Of a stretch of 44,110 nt of DNA, positions 8,730 through 16,100 are shown in pieces. Position 1 is the first letter of the stretch; every line of letters starts with the position of its first letter. The notes beneath the pieces are model-generated. The model saw nothing but the letters and a program-made list of their open reading frames with translations. It was not told the origin of the DNA and ran no database searches. Source of the stretch: an uncultured Oscillospiraceae bacterium (GTDB lineage Bacteria; Bacillota; Clostridia; Oscillospirales; Acutalibacteraceae); the NCBI GenBank assembly GCA_900543795.1, contig UQSH01000011.1, positions 1-44,110 of the forward strand. The letters are read 5' to 3'. The position numbers were made by a program, and so were the translations under genes.

Positions 8730-10106
8730 TTATTTTACAATGCGAACATTTTCAAGCCTCATATCCTCAATATCGGGGGAAACCGATTTGCCCTCGAAGC
8801 GAACAAATTCAAGATTTTCAACATTTTCAGCGTCAACGGCATATTTATAGCTTTCGCAAAGCGTTCCCCAAGAGGTTTTGGTTTTCATAACGGTTATATC
8901 CCTTGCGTTTCTGATGAAGAAAGCAGAGTTAGGATATTTTTCTACGCCCCATTCAAGGCAGGGCCTTAAATCGTATAAGCCGCATTGCCACTTGCTTGTT
9001 TTTGTTAGCTCAATACGGCAGTTTTCGAAGGTAACATCCTCAACAAAATTATCGGCGCTTCCGTGAATAAGAACACCGTTTTCGCCCTTTGCCGTAACAT
9101 TAAAGAAGCGGATATTTTTAATTTTTCCGCATTTTGTGTTTTCATCACGGTCAAACGAGGTTATCGTTATCGGCTCGGCAGTGCCCCACCAATCAGGGCA
9201 AAAGCGCCTTGTTTCGATAATAATATTAGAATAAGAAACATTCTCAACGCTTCCGCCGTCTCTTATCTGAATTGAAAGGCCTCTGTTTGATTTACTGATA
9301 ACACAATTTGAAACAATAACATTTTTAAAATCGCCGACGCCCTCCGTGCCTATCTTAATTGCCGCAGAGGTTGAAACAAGAGTGCAGCCGTCTATAACAA
9401 TATTCTCACACGGTCCGTATTCGCTGTTTCCCTTTGACGCTTTAAGGCATATACAGTCGTCTGCGCAGGTAACATGGCAGCCGAGAATTCTAACATTTGA
9501 GCAATGGTCGGGATCTATGCCGTCGCTGTTTGCAACATCAAGATCGTTTAAAATTCTGATTTTATCAATCAAAACATCATCACATCCTGCCGGATGAAGA
9601 GTCCAGAAGGGTGCGTCAATAACGGTGAAATCACGAAATGAAATGTGATTGCTTTTTTCAATATACATAACGGTTGGGCGCGGATAGAAATCGCCTGTTA
9701 CATAATATCTGTCCTTGCGCTGAACAAATGCGTGCCCGTTTGCATTAATAACACCCTCGCCGCTTATTGAGCATCCGTTTGCCTCATAGCCGTAAATAAA
9801 AACAAAGCTGGGCTTGCCCGTTACGGGGTTTCCTATAAGAGCGGTTTTAGGATCGTTTATCAGCTTATTTGGGCGAATATATCCGTCTATATTCGAGGTT
9901 GCTTTTATTTCTGCACCCTTTTGAATGTGCAAATCAACATTTGATTTTAAGCGGATTGAATCGCTGTAAAAAACATAGCCGCTTTGAAGAACAACTCTTC
10001 CGCCGCCGTTTTTTGCGCAATCGTCAATAGCGTGCTGAATAGCAAAGGCGTCGTTTGTTTTTCCGTCTCCCTTGGCGCCATACTGCAAAACATTATATTC
10101 CTTCAT
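8730..10106 (-). CDS. Glycoside hydrolase family 28 (polygalacturonase-like)
   Basis: This 458-aa protein is a right-handed beta-helix enzyme of family GH28, which cleaves galacturonan or related pectic oligosaccharides. It opens with NVLQYGAKGDGKTNDAFAIQ, the usual family N-terminus. The catalytic aspartates appear in NSDGID near residue 208 and CADDCICLK near residue 229, followed by a SAAIKIGTE segment and RGLSIQIRDGG where family members have their substrate-binding Arg/Lys. No signal peptide is visible, so it probably acts in the cytoplasm on imported oligosaccharides. The ATG at 10106 has AGGGGG eight bases upstream, better placed than an earlier in-frame start 39 bases before. It is a single-gene unit, divergent from the FAD dehydrogenase. 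Exact substrate is unknown. Confidence 0.88.
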   Translation of the reverse strand: MKEYNVLQYGAKGDGKTNDAFAIQHAIDDCAKNGGGRVVLQSGYVFYSDSIRLKSNVDLHIQKGAEIKATSNIDGYIRPNKLINDPKTALIGNPVTGKPSFVFIYGYEANGCSISGEGVINANGHAFVQRKDRYYVTGDFYPRPTVMYIEKSNHISFRDFTVIDAPFWTLHPAGCDDVLIDKIRILNDLDVANSDGIDPDHCSNVRILGCHVTCADDCICLKASKGNSEYGPCENIVIDGCTLVSTSAAIKIGTEGVGDFKNVIVSNCVISKSNRGLSIQIRDGGSVENVSYSNIIIETRRFCPDWWGTAEPITITSFDRDENTKCGKIKNIRFFNVTAKGENGVLIHGSADNFVEDVTFENCRIELTKTSKWQCGLYDLRPCLEWGVEKYPNSAFFIRNARDITVMKTKTSWGTLCESYKYAVDAENVENLEFVRFEGKSVSPDIEDMRLENVRIVK

Positions 10107-10135
10107 ACCGTTTGCCCCCTGGATTTTATGGATAT

Positions 10136-10164
10136 AATATATCACACTAATTCCCGTTTGACAA
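10136..10164 (-). promoter_or_regulatory. Promoter of the GH28 gene, -35 shared with divergent promoter
   Basis: On the minus strand TTGTCA (10164-10159) and TATATT (10141-10136) are 17 bases apart, and the start codon is 30 bases further. The -35 box overlaps that of the opposite-strand promoter at 10158-10186 by five bases, so the two promoters probably compete for polymerase. Confidence 0.6.
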
Positions 10165-10186
10165 GTAAAATAAACTATGCTATTAT
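10158..10186 (+). promoter_or_regulatory. Strong promoter of the FAD-dependent dehydrogenase
   Basis: TTGACA (10158-10163) and TATTAT (10181-10186) are separated by exactly 17 bases. Transcription should start near 10193, giving a leader of about 75 bases that contains the hairpin at 10201-10241. Confidence 0.8.
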
Positions 10187-10200
10187 ATGAAATGTATCAG

Positions 10201-10241
10201 GCTGCCACTCATTCCTCAGTCCAACGGAATGAAACGGCGGC
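10201..10241 (+). other. Stem-loop in the 5' leader of the FAD dehydrogenase
   Basis: Two stacked helices can form: GCTGCC with GGCGGC (one G-U pair) and CATTCC with GGAATG, separated by an internal loop (ACT/AAAC) and capped by a 10-base loop. It starts about eight bases after the predicted transcript start and ends 17 bases before the ribosome site. It does not match a riboswitch class that I recognise and has no T-run, so it is either an RNA-stability element or an undescribed regulatory RNA. Confidence 0.4.
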
Positions 10242-10268
10242 TTATTTTATGCAGAAAGGCAAACAAAT

Positions 10269-11651
10269 ATGAAAAAATATGATGTTGCAATAGTAGGCGC
10301 AGGCCCTGCCGGAATTTTTACAGCCCTTGAAATGATAAAAAAGGGAAGCAAAAAAAGCATTGCCATTGTTGAAAAAGGCAGATCTGTTGAGCATAGAAAA
10401 TGCCCAAAGGCAAAAACAGGAAAATGTATGAACTGCAAGCCCTACTGCCATATCACAACAGGCTTTTCGGGCGCAGGCGCTTTTTCAGACGGAAAGCTTT
10501 CGCTCTCCTGCGAGGTTGGAGGCAACCTGCCGGAGCTTATAGGCGAGGAGCTTGCACAGGAAACTATTGATTACACAGATAAAATTTACCTCGAATTCGG
10601 TGCAGACACTCATGTTGAAGGAGTTGGAAACACTAACGAGGTTAAGGAAATTCGCAAAAGAGCAATTCAGGCGGGCTTGAAGCTTGTTGACTGCCCTATT
10701 CGCCATTTAGGAACGGAAAAGGCGCAGGAGCTGTACTTTGCAATTGAAAGATACCTGATTGAAAACGGCGTTGAAATTATGTTTGACTGCGAATGTAAGG
10801 ACTTAATCCTTGACGGAGAAAAATGCCTTGGCGTTCTTCTTGCAGACGGCAGCGAAATTTACGCCGAGCACACCGTTGTTGCAACCGGCAGACGAGGTGC
10901 AGACTGGCTTGAAAAGCTTTGCGCAGACCACAATATTGCTCATCAGCCCGGAACGGTTGATATCGGCGTTCGCGTTGAGGTTAGAAACGAGGTTATCGAA
11001 AAGGTTAACGAGGTGCTTTACGAATCAAAGCTTGTTGGCTATCCAAAGCCGTTCAAAAACAAGGTGCGCACCTTCTGCCAAAACCCGGGCGGCTTCGTTG
11101 CGCAGGAAAATTACGATAATGATTTAGCAGTTGTTAACGGCCATTCATACAAGGAGCTCAAAAGCCAAAACACAAACCTTGCAATTCTTTGCTCCCACAA
11201 TTTCTCCGTTCCGTTTAACCAGCCGATTGCATACGCACAAAAGGTTGGCGAGCTGACTAATATGCTTGGCGACGGACATATTCTTGTTCAGCGCTTCGGA
11301 GATATTCTTGAAGGCAAAAGAACTTGGCAAAAGGAGCTTTCTCAAAGCAACTTAAAGCCAACTCTGCCCGACGCAGTTGCAGGCGACATTACCGCCGCAA
11401 TGCCTTACAGAGCAATGACGAATATTATTAATTTCATTCACGCTATGGACCATGTTGTTCCCGGCTTTGCAAGCCCCGAAACATTGCTTTACAGCCCCGA
11501 GCTGAAATTCTATTCAAACAGAGTTAAGATGGACACGGATTTCAACACAAATATTGAGGGACTGCATTGCCTCGGCGATTCAAGCGGCTGGACAAGAGGC
11601 TTGATGATGGCATCTGTTCACGGAGTTTTAATGGGCAGAAAATTAGTTTGA
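10269..11651 (+). CDS. FAD-dependent dehydrogenase (COG2509-type)
   Basis: This 460-aa flavoprotein belongs to the uncharacterised FAD-dependent dehydrogenase family. The N-terminal dinucleotide fold reads VAIVGAGPAGIFTALEM, and a conserved Cys-rich segment CPKAKTGKCMNCKPYCHI (residues about 44-61) precedes GFSGAGAFSDGKLSLS. The C-terminal FAD motif is LHCLGDSSGWTRGLMMAS. The cysteines could hold a metal or redox pair; this is inference. No substrate is established. It has its own promoter, a ribosome site (AGAAAGG about nine bases upstream) and its own terminator, so it is a monocistronic unit. Confidence 0.85.
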   Translation: MKKYDVAIVGAGPAGIFTALEMIKKGSKKSIAIVEKGRSVEHRKCPKAKTGKCMNCKPYCHITTGFSGAGAFSDGKLSLSCEVGGNLPELIGEELAQETIDYTDKIYLEFGADTHVEGVGNTNEVKEIRKRAIQAGLKLVDCPIRHLGTEKAQELYFAIERYLIENGVEIMFDCECKDLILDGEKCLGVLLADGSEIYAEHTVVATGRRGADWLEKLCADHNIAHQPGTVDIGVRVEVRNEVIEKVNEVLYESKLVGYPKPFKNKVRTFCQNPGGFVAQENYDNDLAVVNGHSYKELKSQNTNLAILCSHNFSVPFNQPIAYAQKVGELTNMLGDGHILVQRFGDILEGKRTWQKELSQSNLKPTLPDAVAGDITAAMPYRAMTNIINFIHAMDHVVPGFASPETLLYSPELKFYSNRVKMDTDFNTNIEGLHCLGDSSGWTRGLMMASVHGVLMGRKLV

Positions 11652-11674
11652 TTTGAATATATAAATATGCGAAA

Positions 11675-11706
11675 CGGCACGAAAAATTCGTGCCGTTTTT
11701 TATTTT
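11675..11706 (+). terminator. Intrinsic terminator
   Basis: CGGCACGAA and TTCGTGCCG pair around an AAA loop and are followed by TTTTTTATTTT. It ends the FAD dehydrogenase transcript and lies eight bases before the stop of the convergent RAYT gene. Confidence 0.9.
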
Positions 11707-11713
11707 ATTCGGT

Positions 11714-12256
11714 TTATTCACAAAACAATTCATCATCATGCCATTTTAATGGGTTCTCGTCAATATATTTTCTCTTGATTGAATAATCCTTATCATCACG
11801 GATTATATGGTCATAGAATGAGGTTTGAAATAATTTTTCCTCGTGCAAGCCGATTTTTTTACAAAGCCTTGTTGTTAATGATTTATACGCACAAATCACA
11901 TCAGACACCGTAGGGCAGGGGCTTGCTCCTGCCGCTTGTTCATTATTAATGATTAAAATCAAATGTATATGATTCGGCATTATAACATATTTATCAACAA
12001 TAATTCCTTGAAAACGGTTTTTTAATAAAAACAATTGCTCCTCGGCAATCTTTCCGTATTTTGTTAATTTTATTTCGGCAGGAGCTAATCTGCTATTCGG
12101 AAGTCGGCAGGAGCAAGCCCCTGCCCTACTTTCATAATTATCAATCGTTGATAAAATACATTTTCTTTTATTTGTGCATATCGTTATGAAATATGCACCG
12201 TTTTGGCTGTAATCATAATTTTTCAACCTGTTAGGTTTTCGTTTTTGTAATTCCAT
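11714..12256 (-). CDS. REP-associated tyrosine transposase (RAYT, Y1/HUH family)
   Basis: This 180-aa single-strand DNA transposase-like protein is related to IS200/IS605 TnpA. The HUH-family motif reads PNHIHLIL with His96 and His98, and the likely catalytic tyrosine is Tyr124 in CAYKSLT. The opening RLKNYDYSQNGAYFITIC is typical of RAYTs. Such proteins are thought to process REP palindromes rather than move themselves. Two REP units lie in frame within this gene and encode residues 43-61 (SRAGACSCRLPNSRLAPA) and 108-116 (AAGASPCPT), both between conserved blocks. No Shine-Dalgarno site is present; a consensus promoter ends six bases before the ATG, so the message is probably leaderless. It may still be active because motifs and frame are intact. 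Confidence 0.85.
   Translation of the reverse strand: MELQKRKPNRLKNYDYSQNGAYFITICTNKRKCILSTIDNYESRAGACSCRLPNSRLAPAEIKLTKYGKIAEEQLFLLKNRFQGIIVDKYVIMPNHIHLILIINNEQAAGASPCPTVSDVICAYKSLTTRLCKKIGLHEEKLFQTSFYDHIIRDDKDYSIKRKYIDENPLKWHDDELFCE
11910..11934 (+). repeat. REP unit 1, inside the RAYT coding region
   Basis: The unit begins GTAG and continues as the hairpin GGCAGG-GGCTTGCT-CCTGCC. GTAG just 5' of an imperfect hairpin is the layout known for bacterial REP elements recognised by RAYTs. It encodes RAYT residues 108-116 in frame on the opposite strand. Confidence 0.8.
12075..12129 (-). repeat. REP unit 2 with partial repeat head, inside the RAYT coding region
   Basis: A full unit (GGCAGGAGCAAGCCCCTGCC then CTAC, 12105-12129) is preceded by a truncated unit at 12075-12104 (CGGCAGGAGCTAATCTGCTA and so on). 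The same truncated-plus-full layout recurs at 12543-12590 and 12651-12738. It encodes RAYT residues 43-61 in frame. Confidence 0.78.
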
Positions 12257-12262
12257 AATTTG

Positions 12263-12291
12263 ATTATAAAATCATTTTTTATTATTGTCAA
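12263..12291 (-). promoter_or_regulatory. Consensus promoter of the RAYT gene, leaderless arrangement
   Basis: On the minus strand TTGACA (12291-12286) and TATAAT (12268-12263) are exactly 17 bases apart. Only six bases (CAAATT) separate the -10 box from the ATG, so transcription should start at or next to the start codon. Confidence 0.75.
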
Positions 12292-12330
12292 CGGGTGGTA
12301 AAACAATTCGGTATTCGGCAGATTTATTGC

Positions 12331-12352
12331 GGAACGCCGAGGACGGCGTTCC
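12331..12352. repeat. Palindromic hairpin unit in the REP region
   Basis: GGAACGCCG and CGGCGTTCC pair perfectly around AGGA. It differs from the REP units and looks like a second family of small palindromic repeat; only one copy is in this window. Confidence 0.5.
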
Positions 12353-12426
12353 CCACGGGGTATATTAAAACCATAAAGATATTTTATATAATGGGGGTTG
12401 CCCGTCCAGATTAAACGGGAAAACAC

Positions 12427-12452
12427 CGTAGGGTGTGGGCTTGCTCACACCG
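12427..12452 (+). repeat. REP unit 3 with compensated stem
   Basis: The GTAG head is followed by GGTGTG-GGCTTGCT-CACACC. The eight-base loop equals that of unit 1, but three stem pairs have changed on both sides, so the hairpin is kept while the sequence is not. With unit 4 it forms an inverted pair, like a BIME. Confidence 0.8.
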
Positions 12453-12458
12453 TTTATT

Positions 12459-12484
12459 CGGCAGGAGTAAACCCCTGCCCTACG
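12459..12484 (-). repeat. REP unit 4
   Basis: On the minus strand the unit is GTAG followed by GGCAGG-GGTTTACT-CCTGCC. Relative to unit 1 an inner C-G pair has become T-A, again preserving pairing. It stands inverted to unit 3, six bases away. Confidence 0.8.
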
Positions 12485-12564
12485 GGGAACAATTAAACCC
12501 AAATGATATTTTGTAGAGATCGGCGCCCCAACTTCCCGTTTTACGGCAGGGCAAATCTGTGATT

Positions 12565-12590
12565 CGGCAGGAGTAAACCCCTGCCCTACG
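12565..12590 (-). repeat. REP unit 5
   Basis: This is identical to unit 4 across the 26-base unit. A truncated unit (CGGCAGGGCAAATCTGTGATT at its core) lies directly before it at 12543-12564, as in the composite copy inside the RAYT gene. Confidence 0.78.
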
Positions 12591-12650
12591 AGAGGAGAAA
12601 AGAGAAGAGAGACTATTGAAGAGAATCGGGTCTGCGACGCAAATTATGTT

Positions 12651-12738
12651 GTGGCAGGAGCAAATCTGCGATTCGGCAGACCCTTTTGTCTGCTTCGCAG
12701 ACATTTCCCCTAACAGGGGAATAACCCCTGCCCTACGG
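12651..12738 (-). repeat. Composite REP array 6
   Basis: A truncated unit (GGCAGGAGCAAATCTGCGAT at 12653) is joined to a hairpin GTCTGC-TTC-GCAGAC (12688-12702), a hairpin TCCCCT-AAC-AGGGGA (12706-12720) and a terminal CCCTGCCCTACGG (12726-12738). Several palindromes have evidently been inserted or duplicated next to one another. Confidence 0.65.
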
Positions 12739-12782
12739 GATTTTGAAAGGATTAATGATTTGCGTGTTTTTGAAAAAAGACG

Positions 12783-12811
12783 AAAAAAAGGAGGCGCACA
12801 AGTGCGCCTCC
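12783..12811 (-). terminator. Intrinsic terminator at the end of the surface-protein operon
   Basis: On the minus strand GGAGGCGCAC and GTGCGCCTCC pair around a two-base centre and are followed by CTTTTTTT. It lies 115 bases past the stop of the 35-aa peptide gene and appears to end the whole minus-strand unit from 24.1 kb. A weaker inverted repeat (AAAAGCCT/AGGCTTTT, 12832-12863) lies between them. Confidence 0.8.
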
Positions 12812-12926
12812 CGCAATAAACTATATTGCTAAAAAGCCTGCATTAATTTTCCCGTAGGCTTTTATATTTGAGGTTTTTGGAGAGAGTAAGGTTGCGTTCA
12901 TACCCTCTTCCATGCTGTTGAGGCAA

Positions 12927-13034
12927 TTAGGAACCGAAAATATCTCCGGATTCCTCAGTGCCAGAAACTGTCATAATTTCAACAGCTTTGAACATTTCTA
13001 CCTCAACAACGGGCTTTGTGTAAATCTCTTTCAT
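12927..13034 (-). CDS. 35-residue peptide, KP-V-E-V type, function unknown
   Basis: The small frame encodes MKEIYTKPVVEVEMF, then KAVEIMTVSGTEESG and DIFGS. GGAGG lies seven bases before the ATG, as strong as any ribosome site in the window, and a terminator follows. The N-terminal lysine-tyrosine-x-lysine-proline-VVEV pattern resembles short peptides that I recall from many Firmicutes and Bacteroidota genomes with no assigned role. There is no signal peptide or membrane segment. YxxP is also found in some RiPP leaders, but no modifying enzyme, RRE protein or lasso machinery is visible in this window. It sits 83 bases downstream of the 1047-aa surface protein gene and is likely co-transcribed with it. 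Confidence 0.65.
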   Translation of the reverse strand: MKEIYTKPVVEVEMFKAVEIMTVSGTEESGDIFGS

Positions 13035-13071
13035 ATCGAGACCTCCTAACATTGCCTGTTATCTTAACCCC

Positions 13072-13092
13072 TCGGGAGAATTAATCCCCCGA
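13072..13092 (-). other. Intercistronic hairpin
   Basis: On the minus strand TCGGG and CCCGA pair around an AT-rich loop between the 1047-aa gene stop and the 35-aa peptide gene. No T-run follows, so it may protect the upstream mRNA 3' end or lower read-through rather than terminate. A similar G-rich hairpin follows the 2152-aa gene. Confidence 0.4.
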
Positions 13093-13117
13093 AGAGCAAA
13101 GTAGTAATTTTAAAGAC

Positions 13118-16100
13118 TTAATTATAAGTCCACTCCTGAACAGGAGCATAGATAGCAGATACAGTGCCTGCGCTGTCCTTAACGATAATGTAAGCAGCAA
13201 CGCCGATCTTGCCGGTCTTGCTTGCGATACCAACAGTAAGAGCAAACTGACCGTCAGCAGCCATATTGCTGTTCTTGATAACTCTGCAGGTTGTGCCGTT
13301 TACATTGTCAAGAACGATGTCTGCTGAATTCATATCTTTACCATATACAAATCCTGATTCAAGAAGAGTATAGCCGTCTGTTACAGAACGAGTTGCAAGG
13401 AATCTTACCTTAACATCGTCAATCTGATCCATGCTTACATTAGCAACTGTCGGAACTGCAGTTACATCGAGAGTGCTATAAGCAACCTCAACATCAGCAG
13501 TTACATAGAATGAATATTCTGGACCGAATGCTGCCTGTGAAGAGTTAACAGTCCAAGATTTTGCAACGTCGCTTGAATTTGGCTTAACTGTTACACGAGC
13601 GTCATGAGAAACTGTTGCAGTTTCTTGATAATCAACGCCGTCAACAGTGATTGTGCATCCGATAGCAGTTACAGTGTATGTTGTTGCGTCCTTAGCATAA
13701 GAAGCGGTAACAACAGTTGAATCTTTAAGAGCCTTAACCTCGTCAAGTGTGAGATCATATCCTTCGAAGGTGTAATGCGGATAATCAGGAGCTGACGGAA
13801 GCTCGCTAAGACCTGCGAGCTCGCTGCTTGCGATTGTTGCAATAACCTTATTGAACTGGTCAATAAATGTTACTACAAAGTCAACAGCTGCCTTAGGAGC
13901 AAATACAGGAACATAGGTGAGGTCTGCATAAGCACCGGTTGTGTAAACTGCATTTGTGGAAACCATCTTGCCGTTTACCATCCAACCAACGAATTCTGCG
14001 CCTTCATTAGCTGTTGCTTTAAGGGTGTATGTTAACTCATAAGGAACCTTCTGAGCAGCGCCTGTTGTAGGTGTGCCGTTAAGAGTTGTTGTGCCAAGCT
14101 CGTTAGCAGTTACAGTGATCTGAACGCCGAGAGCCGGGATAGCTTCTGTCTTTTTATGAGAAGCATCTCTTGAGCAGGTGTAGGTCATAACACCGTCTTC
14201 TGCACGAGTTGCTTCCTTAGTGATAACGCCTTCACCCCAAGCATGGCCAAGAGCTTCTATTGTCTTCTGAGCAACGATAGTAGTACCGCAAGCTGTGCAG
14301 TGTGAGCCCTCTGTGAGACCTGGGTCTGTACAGGTTGGAGCAACTGCTTTGTCTGTTACAACATTAGTGTGATTGCTTGGATTAATCGGAGTTTCAGTCT
14401 GAGCGACAACAGCCTTTCCGCAAGCGGTACAATGTGTGCCTGCTGTGAGACCTGTTGAAGTACATGTTGCAGGAACTGCTGCATCATCAACAATCGGACC
14501 CTCATGGTTATTAGGATCAAGAACGCCTGATTCTGTCTTTGTTTCATGGCAGCGTGAGCATTCAGAAGTAACTGTGCCTGCTGTCTTACAGGTAGCGTCT
14601 GTTGAAGATGTTACCTGCCAATCGTGGTCAAGAGCGGGTACTTCCTGCTGTTCAACGAGAACAGTATTGCAAGCTCCGCAGTGTGAGCCCTCTGTGAGAC
14701 CTGTTTTTGTACAGGTTGGATCAACTGCATTGTCTGTTACAACTTTAGTATGATTGCTTGAATCAATCGGAATTACATCCTGAGCAACAACGGTTTTACC
14801 GCAAGCGGTACAATGTGAGCCCTCTGTGAGACCTGTTGCTGTACAAGTTGCAGGAACTTCATTGTCTGTTACAAGACCAGTGTGATTATTAGGATCAATT
14901 GCTGTGTAATTATCTACTAATTTTTCGCCATCAAGAGTACAGGTGTAGGTTGTGTAGCCCTGTGCAGTACATGTTGCAGGAGTTACAACGCCTGCATCCC
15001 AAGTATGGCCTGATGCACCAACAGGTGTTGAAGCAACTGTGTAGTTACATACTGAGCAGTGCCATGCTTCTGTGCTACCGGGTGTTGTGTGGCCGGGAGC
15101 AACTGCCTGTGCGTCAACAACCTTTGTACTTGTACAATCAACTGTTGAAGGTGTAGCAACCTCTGTGTAAGCTGTTGTGCCTTGAGCGAATGCCGGCCAG
15201 CTGTAAGATGTTGTTGTATGTGTGCCGTTGTTATTAGAAGCGATTGCAGTTGGTGTGTTAGCAGGAGCTGTTGGCTCTGTGCCTTCAGCAGCTTTTACAG
15301 TTGTTGAATGGCCATCAGCAAATGTGTAAGTATAAGTTACATCTGTTGGTGTGTCTGCAGGAGCCATTCCGAGTTCAGGACAAGTAAATACTGTAAGCTT
15401 TGAAAGGTCAACATCTTTACCAGCTGTTGCATTTGTTGAGTCTGTAACACCGTAAGGAACTAACTGCTCTGTATAGTTGTTACCCGGGTCCTCAGTATCT
15501 TTTGTCCAGTATGTCTTAGAAATGTCTGTGTTAAGATGGAATACCTGAGCAAGATCTGCTGAGGGTTGAAGAAGTTCGAAACCGACAACACAAACTACCT
15601 GACCCTGCATTTCGTATGCTTCGTTATCATCCCAAAGAGTTGTTGAACCCCAGTTTCCTCCTTGGAAAATAACCTCAGTGTTAACATTTATTGAACCGTC
15701 TGGAAGTTGTTTGTATGCATGTGTCTCTGTGTTGATAATACCTTCTGCATCCCAAGAAGATGATTCTCTAAGAACTGCTGATTTATCAGCAGCAGAGCCG
15801 GTTACAATAGATGCTGCCTTTTTATTATTATTTTTAATATAACAAGCTTGAACGACAGCTGTGTCATAACTCATTACGAATTGTCCGATATTATAACCCG
15901 GATCAAAATTCTCCATTGTTACTACAAGACAGAAAGTCGCTCTGTTCCATGCAGATGCAGTATCACAATTTGCATAGTCAGCAGCAATGGCGTCCACTGT
16001 AATGTTGTTAAAATCATATGTTTTACCAGGATCGTAATTTGCGCCTGCTTCATCATATACATCAGAAGCGGGTCCAAATTTTAACGCACCAGTATAAGGC

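Larger units (their letters stand above)
12292..12789. other. REP-rich intergenic region without a convincing gene
   Basis: Apart from the repeat units listed separately I see no real coding region here. Short open frames overlap the palindromes, have no ribosome site and resemble translated repeats. The segment 12385-12420 has a short inverted pair (CCCGT and ACGGG) that may be a further decayed unit. Confidence 0.6.

Noticed and set aside
12331..12738. CRISPR array
   Set aside because: Repeat units differ in orientation and spacing, are palindromic and lack equal-length unique spacers.
12616..12819. Open frame of 67 codons in the REP region, plus strand
   Set aside because: It runs through palindromic repeats, has no ribosome site and its residues are translated repeat sequence.
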